Translations under genes and position numbers: made by a program
In this document: one piece after another, positions 23,669-33,703 of the stretch
Position numbering within the stretch: position 1 is the stretch's first letter
Layout of the letters: every line of letters begins with the position of its first letter
Source: Sphingomicrobium aestuariivivum
GTDB lineage: Bacteria; Pseudomonadota; Alphaproteobacteria; Sphingomonadales; Sphingomonadaceae
DNA length: 64,000 bases
Reading direction: 5' to 3'
Assembly (NCBI RefSeq): GCF_024721585.1
Contig: NZ_CP102629.1
Location: 62,001 to 126,000, forward strand
The notes under the pieces: generated by a model
What the model was told of the DNA's origin: nothing
The model's database searches: none
Seen by the model: only the letters and a program-made list of their open reading frames with translations

Positions 23669-26600
23669 GTGCGTAAATTTGCGGGTTGCTCGGCCCTCAC
23701 GCTCTCCTTCATGCTGGTCGAACCGGCAGCGGCTCAGACCGTCACGCTCAACGCCGAATTCCAAGGCGGCGCGATCGCCGAATATACGAATGGCGCGAAC
23801 GGGGCGCAGAACGGCGCGCTGTTCAGCGCCTTGTCGATATCGTCGATTGCGATCAGTCAGGATTCCGCAACCGGTGAATGGGGCGGCACGCAAGGTAATG
23901 ACGTCGATGTCACCGTTACCATTACCTACAATGATGGCACGCCGACCTTGGTGTTTCCCGGCGCGATCAACTGGGTGAAGAATGCGGGGCAGGGTAATTT
24001 CGACTGGATCGGCATTACCACCCTGACCAACCAGAATGACGGCTACACGCCGCCGACCGCGGGCGCGTCGAAGACCTACATTCTCCAGTTCCCGCAAAGC
24101 TCGGCCGATCTCGCCGCGCTGGTAGCGGCCAACAATATCGGCGGCAGCGCGAATTCGGGCGGCGCGCTCAACGCACTCAACAAATATTTTCCCGGCCCCG
24201 GATCGAGCGACTTCACCTTCAGTTCGGGCAGCAGCTTCACCTATCTCGAAAATCGTGGCGACGCCGACACCATCGCTTCCGTTAGGGCCACCAATGCCGG
24301 CGGGACGGTGACCTATGCCATCACTGGCGGCAACGCCGATGGCTGGTATGAAATCGATCCGTCGACGGGCGATATCAGCCTGACGCCCGCAGGCGTGGCT
24401 GCTGCTGAACCCAATGATTTCGAAATCGCGCCCAACAGCCGTGTAATTCAGGTCGAGGCGACAGACACGCGCCAGTCGGGCAGCGATGTCATCGTGCAGA
24501 CGGTTACGCTCACGGAGAGCGATGTGAACGAGGTGGCGGCGATCGCCTTCTCGAGCGGCAACGCCTTTACCTATGCCGAGAACAGCGCGGCCGATACGGT
24601 GATCACGACCGTGGCGGCGAGCGGCGGCTCGGGCGCGCTGACCTACAGCATCAGCGCGGGCAATGACGATGGCTGGTTCGCGATCGACGGTACCTCTGGC
24701 GAAGTGACGCTGACCGCGGCAGGTGCGGCGGCGGCGGCCAACGACTTCGAGACACTGGCCAATGCGCATGTCCTGACCATTGCGGCGAGCGATGGCAGCA
24801 GCACCACCAGCATGGACGTCACGCTTTCCGAAACCGACGTCGACGAGGGACCGGCCTTTACCGGCACCAATGCCACTGACGGCGGGGGTAGTCCGTCCTA
24901 TGCGTTCACCTATGCCGAGAACCAGGCCGCCGATGCGGTGCTCGGCCAAGTCTTTGCGAGCGACCCCGATGCGGGTGCCTCGCTGACCTACAGCATCAGC
25001 GCGGGCAATGACGATGGCTGGTTCGCGATCGATGGTTCGAGCGGCGAGATCAGCCTGACCGCAGCGGGTGCGGCGGCAGCGGCAAACGACTTCGAGACCA
25101 CGCCCAATGCGCATGTGCTCACGGTTGCTGTCAGCGACGGCACCAACAGCAGCACCATCGAAGCTGCGCTCACGGAGAGCGATGTGAACGAGGTGGCGGC
25201 GATCGCCTTCTCGAGCGGCAACGCCTTTACCTATGCCGAGAACAGCGCGGCCGATACGGTGATCACGACCGTGGCGGCGAGCGGCGGCTCGGGCGCGCTG
25301 ACCTACAGCATCAGCGCGGGCAATGACGATGGCTGGTTCGCGATCGACGGTACCTCTGGCGAAGTGACGCTGACCGCGGCAGGTGCGGCGGCGGCGGCCA
25401 ACGACTTCGAGACACTGGCCAATGCGCATGTCCTGACCATTGCGGCGAGCGATGGCAGCAGCACCACCAGCATGGACGTCACGCTTTCCGAAACCGACCT
25501 CGACGACAGCGCGCCGGTCATCGGCGGCGCGGGCGGCAACCCCGGCGATGCGACCGCGAGCGTGAGCGTGCCCGAGGGCAGCACCGCGGTGGCGAGCCTC
25601 ACCGCCGATGAAGGCGTGACCTGGTCGATCACCGGGGGCGACGACAATGGCGCCTTCGCGATCGATGCGGGCGGCAACATCACCTTCAACGCCGCGCCCG
25701 ATTTCGAGGCACCGACCGACAATGACGGCGGCAACGACTATGTGCTCGAGGTCACCGCGACCGACGGCAACGGCAATGCCTCGGTGCAGACCATCACGGT
25801 CAATGTCACCGACCTCGACGACAGCGCGCCGGTCATCAGCACGCCGGGCGGCAACCCGGGCGATGCGACCGCGAGCGTGAGCGTGCCCGAGGGCAGCACC
25901 GCGGTGGCGAGCCTCACCGCCGATGAAGGCGTGACCTGGTCGATCACCGGGGGCGACGACAATGGCGCCTTCGCGATCGATGCGGGCGGCAACATCACCT
26001 TCAACGCCGCGCCCGATTTCGAGGCACCGACCGACAATGACGGCGGCAACGACTATGTGCTCGAGGTCACCGCGACCGACGGCAACGGCAATGCCTCGGT
26101 GCAGACCATCACGGTCAATGTCACCGACCTCGACGACAGCGCGCCGGTCATCGCTGTTGACGGCGTCGTGCAACATGGCGGTGTCGCATCGCTCGACATT
26201 GTCGAGGATACCGTCTTCGTCACGGCGCTAACGGCAAACGAGGATGTCAGCTGGAACATTGTTTCGGGTGACGACCAGGGGCACTTCACGATCGATGGCA
26301 CGCAGGGACTGGTTCTCAACGCCGCGCCCGACTTCGAGGCACCTACCGATAGCAATGGCGACAACGTCTACCTCTTGGTGGTCGAGGCAACCGACCAAGC
26401 GGGCAATGTCACGCGTCTCGCAATCGATGTCACCGTGCTCGACCATGTCGAATTGCAGCAGAGGGTCGATGAGATCGCGGGCGCCCTTCAAAACGGGCTT
26501 ACCAGCCACGCCCTGCTCGGGCTAGGCGACTTGCTCGGCTATCATGAGGAACTGATGCTCGATGATCGCAATTGCGATCAGGCGCGGCAGAAGGGCGACT

Positions 26601-27544
26601 TGTCAGGTTCGATCCAAGCAAATGAGAAGCGGCAGAATGCCGACATCCGCTTCCAGGAAGCCCTGTCATCCTGTGGTCGTAGTCTTCAAATGATGCTCGA
26701 TGCAGGCGCGACCTTCAGCAACTATGCAGGCGACAGCCGTGTTCGTGGCTTCGCTGCACTGCGGATCGAAAAGACATTCGATGAGGATATCGCTCTTGGC
26801 GTGTCGGCGATCGGAACGACGTCGTCGAGCAGCCTTATCGGCTTCGATGACGGCCGGATCTCCGATACGGGCGGAAATTTGCAGGCCTATGGCCGTGTCC
26901 GCCTCGATGACAATCTGGTTGGCGGTGCCTTCGTGGGCCTCGGCCGCAGCTGGTACGAATTTGATCTTCAAGACGATGGCTTGCTGCTCGACGGTCAATT
27001 TGATGGCGACCGCGTGCTCGCGGGTGCGATGCTGCGCGGAGATTTCGAACTGGGCGGACGGCCCGGCCATGTCGATTTTGTTATCTCGCATGGCAGCGAG
27101 CAACTCGGCGATGTGCGCTTCGATGCCGCATTCGAAGACGAAACGGCCAGCGATCTAGTGCTGCGGCTCGGCCGAGTGGATCTGACGCGGATCAGCCTAC
27201 CCCTGACCTATTCGCCCTTAGCCCCCAATGCGGGCGAGGCAGGCACGGGTCTTGACCTTGCCAGTGGTCTGCTTTGCCAGACCGGCATACTCGATCGCAC
27301 TCTCGATTGTGGGTTCCAGGGGGGCGGTCGTCTGTGGCACCGCGCGGACAACGGAGACGTGCTGTTCCTTGATGCCGACTACGAACGCGTCGGTGCGGTC
27401 GAGCGGTTGCGGCTGCACGGCGGCTACAGCTTCGACATCGGGTTGGGTGAGAAGGTCAGACTGGAGGCCGACGCCGGCTCGACCATCGATGAAGCCAAGC
27501 GCCCCGATCTCGGCGGCGAGGTTCGACTGAATATCAGATATTGA
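23669..27544 (+). CDS. Large cadherin-like-repeat surface protein with C-terminal autotransporter-like barrel
   Basis: A 1291-residue protein from a GTG start. A signal peptide (about 1-23, ending AAAQ) is followed by a unique N-terminal domain to about 180. Seven cadherin/Ig-like repeats of about 100-115 residues then span about 183-925. Typical motifs are FTYAEN, DGWFAIDG.SGE and VLTIAASDG, then DNGAFAIDAGGNI and DFEAPTD in repeats 5-7; acidic inter-repeat joints could bind calcium. A helical linker leads to a beta-rich C-terminal region (about 1000-1291) ending LNIRY, which fits a type V autotransporter barrel. A role in adhesion or biofilm formation is inferred. Two internal repeats are nearly perfect DNA copies. 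Confidence 0.8.
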   Translation: MRKFAGCSALTLSFMLVEPAAAQTVTLNAEFQGGAIAEYTNGANGAQNGALFSALSISSIAISQDSATGEWGGTQGNDVDVTVTITYNDGTPTLVFPGAINWVKNAGQGNFDWIGITTLTNQNDGYTPPTAGASKTYILQFPQSSADLAALVAANNIGGSANSGGALNALNKYFPGPGSSDFTFSSGSSFTYLENRGDADTIASVRATNAGGTVTYAITGGNADGWYEIDPSTGDISLTPAGVAAAEPNDFEIAPNSRVIQVEATDTRQSGSDVIVQTVTLTESDVNEVAAIAFSSGNAFTYAENSAADTVITTVAASGGSGALTYSISAGNDDGWFAIDGTSGEVTLTAAGAAAAANDFETLANAHVLTIAASDGSSTTSMDVTLSETDVDEGPAFTGTNATDGGGSPSYAFTYAENQAADAVLGQVFASDPDAGASLTYSISAGNDDGWFAIDGSSGEISLTAAGAAAAANDFETTPNAHVLTVAVSDGTNSSTIEAALTESDVNEVAAIAFSSGNAFTYAENSAADTVITTVAASGGSGALTYSISAGNDDGWFAIDGTSGEVTLTAAGAAAAANDFETLANAHVLTIAASDGSSTTSMDVTLSETDLDDSAPVIGGAGGNPGDATASVSVPEGSTAVASLTADEGVTWSITGGDDNGAFAIDAGGNITFNAAPDFEAPTDNDGGNDYVLEVTATDGNGNASVQTITVNVTDLDDSAPVISTPGGNPGDATASVSVPEGSTAVASLTADEGVTWSITGGDDNGAFAIDAGGNITFNAAPDFEAPTDNDGGNDYVLEVTATDGNGNASVQTITVNVTDLDDSAPVIAVDGVVQHGGVASLDIVEDTVFVTALTANEDVSWNIVSGDDQGHFTIDGTQGLVLNAAPDFEAPTDSNGDNVYLLVVEATDQAGNVTRLAIDVTVLDHVELQQRVDEIAGALQNGLTSHALLGLGDLLGYHEELMLDDRNCDQARQKGDLSGSIQANEKRQNADIRFQEALSSCGRSLQMMLDAGATFSNYAGDSRVRGFAALRIEKTFDEDIALGVSAIGTTSSSSLIGFDDGRISDTGGNLQAYGRVRLDDNLVGGAFVGLGRSWYEFDLQDDGLLLDGQFDGDRVLAGAMLRGDFELGGRPGHVDFVISHGSEQLGDVRFDAAFEDETASDLVLRLGRVDLTRISLPLTYSPLAPNAGEAGTGLDLASGLLCQTGILDRTLDCGFQGGGRLWHRADNGDVLFLDADYERVGAVERLRLHGGYSFDIGLGEKVRLEADAGSTIDEAKRPDLGGEVRLNIRY
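24507..24838 (+). repeat. Direct repeat A, copy 1 (332 bp)
   Basis: Identical base for base to 25167-25498, 660 bases downstream, and in frame. Encodes one cadherin-like repeat of the surface protein. The identity extends through synonymous positions, so the duplication or conversion is recent. Confidence 0.95.
25167..25498 (+). repeat. Direct repeat A, copy 2 (332 bp)
   Basis: Second copy of 24507-24838. The two copies are separated by a related but diverged repeat (about 24850-25165), so the pair is not simply adjacent in tandem. Confidence 0.95.
25544..25837 (+). repeat. Direct repeat B, copy 1 (294 bp)
   Basis: Identical to 25859-26152 at a spacing of 315 bases (105 codons). Encodes the DDSAPVI-type repeat. 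The few bases outside the identical block already differ. Confidence 0.95.
25859..26152 (+). repeat. Direct repeat B, copy 2 (294 bp)
   Basis: Second copy of 25544-25837, in tandem and in frame. Recombination between the copies would add or remove exactly one 105-residue repeat. Confidence 0.95.
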
Positions 27545-27551
27545 GGTGATC

Positions 27552-27571
27552 GTGGCGGGGAAACCCGCCAC
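27552..27571 (+). terminator. Perfect 8-bp GAAA-loop hairpin after the surface-protein gene
   Basis: gtggcggg at 27552-27559 pairs perfectly with cccgccac at 27564-27571 across a GAAA tetraloop, eight bases after the stop. There is no T tract, so it may stabilise the mRNA 3' end or act with the second hairpin that follows. Confidence 0.5.
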
Positions 27572-27590
27572 TTCGCCGCCAAGCGGGACG

Positions 27591-27637
27591 CTCGGCCGGC
27601 CATGAATGCTTCTCGCATTCTGGCCGCGCCGAGTTTT
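27591..27637 (+). terminator. Rho-independent terminator of the surface-protein gene
   Basis: Two 19-base arms (27591-27609 and 27615-27633) pair with a single bulge on each side and are followed by TTTT. It lies about 45 bases past the stop of the large surface protein. Confidence 0.7.
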
Positions 27638-27761
27638 CCTGCGTGAACAGAGATCGAGCCCCCCTCTTGAGGGTGCGGGGCCAGTCCGCATACAGCTGAG
27701 CGCGAGGGCTGCCATGCCACCGTTCGTGGAGCGACCCATGCTTCGAAATGTAAGGAAAAAA

Positions 27762-27837
<76 letters not shown>

Positions 27838-27930
27838 ACACTTTTTCGAAAAGCATCGAGAAGCCGAGGCTTCGTCGTGCGGTGAAGGGGCCTCTAATGG
27901 GGGTATGCGCGCTTTGCAACCGAAAAAATG

Positions 27931-27961
27931 CACCGCCCCCAAAATTCCCCCCGCAGGGGGC
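27931..27961 (-). terminator. Possible terminator of the rod-shape operon
   Basis: Read on the minus strand just past the rodA stop, GCCCCC (27961-27956) and GGGGGG (27952-27947) form a short stem with a three-base loop, followed by AATTTT. A weak but well-placed candidate. Confidence 0.4.
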
Positions 27962-27969
27962 GTCGAGGC

Positions 27970-29100
27970 CTAGCCGCCGAAGGCGCTCTGGCGCCGCCGG
28001 TCGGCCTGTTTCGACTGCCGGTCGAAGGCGATGAGGATGCCGATCATCAGCATGGTCGTCATCACCACCGAGCCGCCGTTCGACACGAGCGGGAGCGGGA
28101 TACCGACGACGGGCGCCATACCCATCACCATCATGAGGTTGATGGCGCAGTAGAAGAAGAGGGTGACCGTCAGCCCCGCCGCGCCGAGTTGGGAGAAGCG
28201 GGTGCGGCCGCGGCGCGCCACGCGCATGCCCCAAAGGATGACGCCCGCGAAGGCGAGGATCAGGACCACGCCGCCGGCAAGGCCCCATTCCTCGACGATG
28301 GCCGAGAAAGCGAAGTCGGTATGGCCTTCGGGGAGATATTCGAGGTGGCTCTGCGAGCCCTGCATATAGCCCTTGCCCCACAAGCCGCCCGACCCGATCG
28401 CGATCTTCGACTGGGTGAGGTTGTAGCCCGCGCCCAGCGGATCGGCATCGGGGTTGAGGAAGATGAGGATGCGGCGCTGCTGATATTCCTCGAGGAAGCC
28501 AATGGCCACGGGCAGCGCAGCGGCGATGGCGGCTAGCCCTCCCGCGAACAGCCACCAGGGCAGACCGGCGAGGAACATGACGACGATGCCGCCGAAACCG
28601 AGCGCGAGCGCGGTGCCGAGGTCGGGCTGGATGAGGGTGAGGGCGGCGGGCATGCCGATGAGGATCGCCGCCGGCCAGATCGCCCGCCAGCGCCGCACGT
28701 CGCCCGCGGGCAGGAGTTCGTAGAAACGCGCGAGCATGAGTACCAGCACGGGCTTCATGAATTCCGACGGCTGCAGCTTCATGAAGCCGAGGTCGATCCA
28801 GCGCTGTGCGCCCATGCCGACGAAGCCGAAGAATTCCACCGCCAGCAGCATGGCGAGGATGACGATATAGGCGACCGGCGTCAGCCCCTTGATCCAGCTT
28901 TCGGGGACGTAGCTGACGCCCAGCGCGACACCGAACATGAAGATGAAGATGATGCCCTGCCGCAGCGCCCACGGCTGGAGCGAGCCGCCGGCCGAGGAAT
29001 AGAGGTGGGCGATGCCGAAGCCGCCGATCAGGAACACGAGGGTGATGAGGCCCCACGGTAGCCGCGCGAGCGGCTGGGGGATGATCGAGGAGAGCATCAT
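27970..29100 (-). CDS. rodA: Rod-shape SEDS glycosyltransferase RodA
   Basis: The ATG at 29100 overlaps the PBP2 stop as ATGA and gives 376 residues; a longer frame from 29202 reads into mrdA and is rejected. About ten membrane helices carry SEDS motifs: PSEFMKPVLVLMLARF (about 120-135), DLGTALALG (about 170) and the catalytic-loop segment EYLPEGHTDFAFS (about 257-270). RodA polymerises lipid II into glycan strands for lateral wall synthesis together with PBP2. It is the last gene of mreB-mreC-mreD-mrdA-rodA. Confidence 0.95.
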   Translation of the reverse strand: MMLSSIIPQPLARLPWGLITLVFLIGGFGIAHLYSSAGGSLQPWALRQGIIFIFMFGVALGVSYVPESWIKGLTPVAYIVILAMLLAVEFFGFVGMGAQRWIDLGFMKLQPSEFMKPVLVLMLARFYELLPAGDVRRWRAIWPAAILIGMPAALTLIQPDLGTALALGFGGIVVMFLAGLPWWLFAGGLAAIAAALPVAIGFLEEYQQRRILIFLNPDADPLGAGYNLTQSKIAIGSGGLWGKGYMQGSQSHLEYLPEGHTDFAFSAIVEEWGLAGGVVLILAFAGVILWGMRVARRGRTRFSQLGAAGLTVTLFFYCAINLMMVMGMAPVVGIPLPLVSNGGSVVMTTMLMIGILIAFDRQSKQADRRRQSAFGG

Positions 29101-31034
29101 GCGGTGTCGTCCCCGATGCTGCGACCGGCGGCATTGCCCTCGGCGATGGCGAGGACGCGGCGCTGGAAGGCGGCCTCGCGCTCGGCGAGCGAGCCGCCCC
29201 ATTGTTCTTCATAGGAGGCGAGCTGTTCCATCGCCTTGGCCTTGTCGAAGAGGAAGGTCATGACATCGCGTGCGATCGGAGTCGCGGTGCCGGAGGTGCC
29301 GCCATGCTCGACCGTGACGCACATGGCATAGCGCGGATTGTCGTACGGCGCGTAGCAGACGAAGTGGCCGTGATCCTTATACTTCCACGGCACGTTCTTG
29401 CCGTCGCCATATTGCAAGCCGCGCACCTGGCTGGTGCCGGTCTTGCCCGCGACTTCGACACCTTCGATAGGGACGCGCGCGGTGCCCGCCGTGCCGGCGC
29501 TGTTGACCACCTGCCACATGCCCTCGCGGGTGACGGCGAGATGCTCTTCGGGAATGTCGAGCGGGGCGGCGGCATCATGATGCGCGCCGAGGAGGCGCGG
29601 CAGCACCTGGCGGCCGCTGGCGATGCGCGCGGTGTGGACCGCCAGTTGCAGCGGGTTGAGGATGACATAGCCCTGGCCGATGGCGGCGTTCAACGAGTCC
29701 GCGGAGGTCCACTGCTGGTCGTATTTGCGCAGCTTCCATGCGCTGTCGGGAATGGTGCCGTAGCTCTGGCTGACCAGCGGCAGGTCGTATTTCATGCCAA
29801 GCGTGAGCTTGCGCGCCATTTCCGCGACCGCATCATAGCCGACGCGGTGGCTCATGGCGTAGAAATAGGTGTTGCAGCTCTTCATGATCGCGTCGCGCAT
29901 GTTCATCGCGCCATGACGCTTGAGGCAGCGGAAGAAACGGCTGCCGAGCTGGTAGCCGCCGCCGCAGAATACGCGCTCCTCCGGGTCGACGCCTTCGGCC
30001 TGGAAGGCGAGCGCGTTCATGGGCTTGAGGCACGAGCCCGGCGGGTAGAGCGAATTGACGGTCTTGTTGACGAGCGGGCGGCGCTCGTTTTCCGAGAGCA
30101 GCTTCCATTCGGTCTGGCCGATCCCGTCGGAGAAGCTGTTGGGGTCGTAGGCGGGCATCGAGGCCATGCACAGGATGTCGCCCGACATCACGTCGACGAC
30201 GACCACCGCGCCGCTCTCAAGGCCGAGGCGGCGGGCGGCATATTCCTGCAGGTCGACGTCGATCGACAGCTTGACCGTATTGCCCGAGCGGTCGGGCTTG
30301 GGTTCGAGTTCGCGAACGAGCTTGCCGCGTGCGGTGAGTTCGACGCGCTGGCCGCCGGGCTGGCCGCGCAGGCGCTGTTCAAGCACTTCCTCGAGGCCTT
30401 CCTTGCCGATCTTGAAGCCCGGCGTGACGAGCAGCGGGTTCTTGTCCTCGGCGACATATTCCTCGCGGTTGGCGATGCCGACATAGCCGATGAGGTGGCC
30501 GACCGCGCTGCCCGCCGGATAGTAGCGCGAGAAGCCGCGCTGGGGCAGCACGCCCTCGAGGTCGGGCAGGCGCACCGAGACGGCGGCATAATTGTCGTAG
30601 GGCACGTTCTCGGCGAGCTGGACCGGCTGGTAGCCCGACTTGGTCTCGACCTCGCGGCCGATGCGGTCGACCTGTTCGGGGTCGAGGTCGAGCAGCGCGG
30701 CGGCCTCGCGGATGGTGACGTCGAGACGGCCTTCGGGAACCTGGTCCGCGATGAGGTCGACGCGGAAGTCCGAGCGGTTGATGGCGATCGGCTTGCCGTT
30801 GCGGTCGACGATCCAGCCGCGGCGCGGGGGGACGATGATGAGCTGGACGCGATTGTCCTCCGCCATCGTCTGATATTTCTGGTTCTGGCTGACCGACAGA
30901 TAGCCGAGGCGCGCGATCAGCGCGCCGGCGAACAGCGTCTGGATCCCGCCCACGACCAGCGTGCGGCGGTCGAACGCCTCCTTGCGCTGCGCTTCGGTGA
31001 AGCGGTGGACCTTCTTCTTCGCCGGCTTGGCCAT
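29097..31034 (-). CDS. mrdA: Penicillin-binding protein 2 (peptidoglycan transpeptidase)
   Basis: A 645-residue protein with one N-terminal membrane helix (about 28-50), a PBP dimerisation domain and a transpeptidase domain. The active-site set is intact: SxxK in PPGSCLKP (about 335), SxN in KSCN (about 385) and KTGT in AGKTGTSQV (about 530). It cross-links peptidoglycan during elongation and works with RodA, whose start overlaps its stop by four bases. It lies seven bases downstream of mreD. Length is normal for the family. Confidence 0.95.
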   Translation of the reverse strand: MAKPAKKKVHRFTEAQRKEAFDRRTLVVGGIQTLFAGALIARLGYLSVSQNQKYQTMAEDNRVQLIIVPPRRGWIVDRNGKPIAINRSDFRVDLIADQVPEGRLDVTIREAAALLDLDPEQVDRIGREVETKSGYQPVQLAENVPYDNYAAVSVRLPDLEGVLPQRGFSRYYPAGSAVGHLIGYVGIANREEYVAEDKNPLLVTPGFKIGKEGLEEVLEQRLRGQPGGQRVELTARGKLVRELEPKPDRSGNTVKLSIDVDLQEYAARRLGLESGAVVVVDVMSGDILCMASMPAYDPNSFSDGIGQTEWKLLSENERRPLVNKTVNSLYPPGSCLKPMNALAFQAEGVDPEERVFCGGGYQLGSRFFRCLKRHGAMNMRDAIMKSCNTYFYAMSHRVGYDAVAEMARKLTLGMKYDLPLVSQSYGTIPDSAWKLRKYDQQWTSADSLNAAIGQGYVILNPLQLAVHTARIASGRQVLPRLLGAHHDAAAPLDIPEEHLAVTREGMWQVVNSAGTAGTARVPIEGVEVAGKTGTSQVRGLQYGDGKNVPWKYKDHGHFVCYAPYDNPRYAMCVTVEHGGTSGTATPIARDVMTFLFDKAKAMEQLASYEEQWGGSLAEREAAFQRRVLAIAEGNAAGRSIGDDTA

Positions 31035-31041
31035 GGCGCCC

Positions 31042-31578
31042 TTATACCCCGTTCTTGCGCAACCGGTAACGGTCGAGCCACGCCACCAGGCTCGCCACGA
31101 TCGGGAAGGCGAAGATGGTGATCACGATCGGGGGCCATATTGCCGACAGGGGCATTGCCGCGCCCTGAATGGCGGCGATCCACCACTGGATGAATTCGGC
31201 GGCGAGAATGAGGAAGGCGGCGAGGACCCATTCGCTCAGCCAGTTGCGCCCCAGTTTGCGCGCGTCGACCACGTCGATGAGGAGCAGCGCGAAACAATAG
31301 GTCACGACCGACAGACCGATAGGGTGCATGGTGAGGAGGTCGTTTACGAGCCCCAGCGGGATCGCCCACCAGTTGGGGAAGGGGTCCGAGCGGTGCATTC
31401 GCCAGGCGAGCAGCATGATGAAGCCGGCATCGGGCCACCAGCCCTTGAGGCTGACGATCGGCAGGATGGCGACGAACAGGCTGGCGAGGGCGATGCTGGC
31501 GGCGGGAAGATATTCGGCGAACGGGCGCGGCCCCTGTGCGAAGCCCGGCGGGCGCGGACGCGGGCGGGCGCGGCGCAT
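31042..31578 (-). CDS. mreD: Rod shape-determining protein MreD
   Basis: The ATG at 31578 overlaps the mreC stop by one base (TAATG), giving 178 residues. A longer frame up to 32244 runs antiparallel to nothing real and overlaps all of mreC, so it is rejected. There are five to six hydrophobic helices, with a basic Pro/Arg-rich N-terminus. MreD is an inner-membrane component of the elongasome linking MreC with PBP2/RodA. Assignment rests on helix pattern plus position between mreC and mrdA. Confidence 0.88.
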   Translation of the reverse strand: MRRARPRPRPPGFAQGPRPFAEYLPAASIALASLFVAILPIVSLKGWWPDAGFIMLLAWRMHRSDPFPNWWAIPLGLVNDLLTMHPIGLSVVTYCFALLLIDVVDARKLGRNWLSEWVLAAFLILAAEFIQWWIAAIQGAAMPLSAIWPPIVITIFAFPIVASLVAWLDRYRLRKNGV

Positions 31579-32489
31579 TATTGCGCCACGTCCGGCGCCA
31601 TGGCGCCCTCGGCCTCGTCGAGCGGGGCCTCGTAATCGGCCAGCGCGGCAGGCTCGAACGGTGCCTCGACGAGCGCGATACCCGACTGGGCGGGGCTGGC
31701 CAGCGGCACGGCAAGCGCACCGTCGTCGTCGAGCCGGACGACGCGGGCGACGGGCACACGCGGCGGGTAGAGCCCGCCCGTGCCCGAGGTCACGATGACA
31801 TCGCCGACCTTGAAGGGATTGCGGCCGACCTCGAGGGGCCTGAGGTCGACATTGCCCTCGCCGGTCCCGCGCGAGATGATCGGCTCGCCGGAGCGCAAGA
31901 TCCGCGCCGGCACGATCGCCGAACGGTCGGAGATGAGGAGGACGCGGCTGGAATAGGCGCCGGTCGCGGTGACGCGCCCGAGAAGGCCGTCGGGACTGCG
32001 CACGGGCATGCCGTTGCGCACGCCATTGGCGCGTCCCGCCGAGAGCACCGCGAAACGACGCACGCTGTCGTGGCTCGAGCCGATGATGCGACCCGCGGCC
32101 ACGGTGTTTACACTCCGCTCGCGCAGTTGGAGCGCGGCTTTCAATTGCTCGTTCTCGCGTTCGAGCGCGGCGGCGCCCAGTGCCTGCCGGCGCAGCGCGT
32201 CGCGCTGCTTCTTCAGCGCTGCATTCTGGTTCGCCGCGTCCCAATAGTCGCCCGCGCCGGTGAAGACACCGTTCACGGTCGAACCGACCGAGGCGAGCGC
32301 CTGCGCGGCAGGGCGGGTGGCATCGGTGGCGGCGCCGCGCATCCCGTCGAAGGTGCGCGGCGCGATCACCGAGATGGCGAGTAGGACGAGGCCGAGCGCC
32401 AGCCCCGCCGCCAGGGCGACGAAGCTGAAGAACAGGCTATATTGCGCACGCCGCGACCATCCGGGGCGACGGAACTTGCTCGCCGCCAT
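31578..32489 (-). CDS. mreC: Rod shape-determining protein MreC
   Basis: A 303-residue protein with one N-terminal membrane helix (about 16-40), a coiled coil (about 78-105, NQNAALKKQRDALRRQ) and two beta domains typical of MreC (AGRIIG.., VRSPDGLLGRV, VTSGTGGLYPPRVPVARV). The periplasmic scaffold connects cytoplasmic MreB to PBP2. It ends in a short acidic tail. The start lies about 17 bases downstream of mreB and the stop overlaps the mreD start. Confidence 0.93.
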   Translation of the reverse strand: MAASKFRRPGWSRRAQYSLFFSFVALAAGLALGLVLLAISVIAPRTFDGMRGAATDATRPAAQALASVGSTVNGVFTGAGDYWDAANQNAALKKQRDALRRQALGAAALERENEQLKAALQLRERSVNTVAAGRIIGSSHDSVRRFAVLSAGRANGVRNGMPVRSPDGLLGRVTATGAYSSRVLLISDRSAIVPARILRSGEPIISRGTGEGNVDLRPLEVGRNPFKVGDVIVTSGTGGLYPPRVPVARVVRLDDDGALAVPLASPAQSGIALVEAPFEPAALADYEAPLDEAEGAMAPDVAQ

Positions 32490-32506
32490 CTAGATACGCC
32501 CCCTGA

Positions 32507-33616
<1,110 letters not shown>

Positions 33617-33703
33617 TTAAACAAGATTTGTTGAAAGCTAATTGAATTTCGGCGGAAATCCGCGCTTTCGGTTGCTGTGAACAAGTGAGCGAATATAGTT
33701 GAT

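Noticed and set aside
24507-26152. Regular direct repeats considered as a CRISPR array
   Set aside because: Repeats are 294-332 bp, in frame within a coding gene, and without short unique spacers.
23399-26176. 925-codon minus-strand ORF opposite the surface-protein gene
   Set aside because: Its sequence is the mirror of the cadherin-like repeats; the plus strand has a signal peptide, repeat fold and barrel, and the minus frame only stays open because of the biased, repeated codons.
31042-32244. 400-codon extension of mreD through mreC
   Set aside because: The upstream part is an Arg-rich shadow frame of mreC; the true start overlaps the mreC stop.
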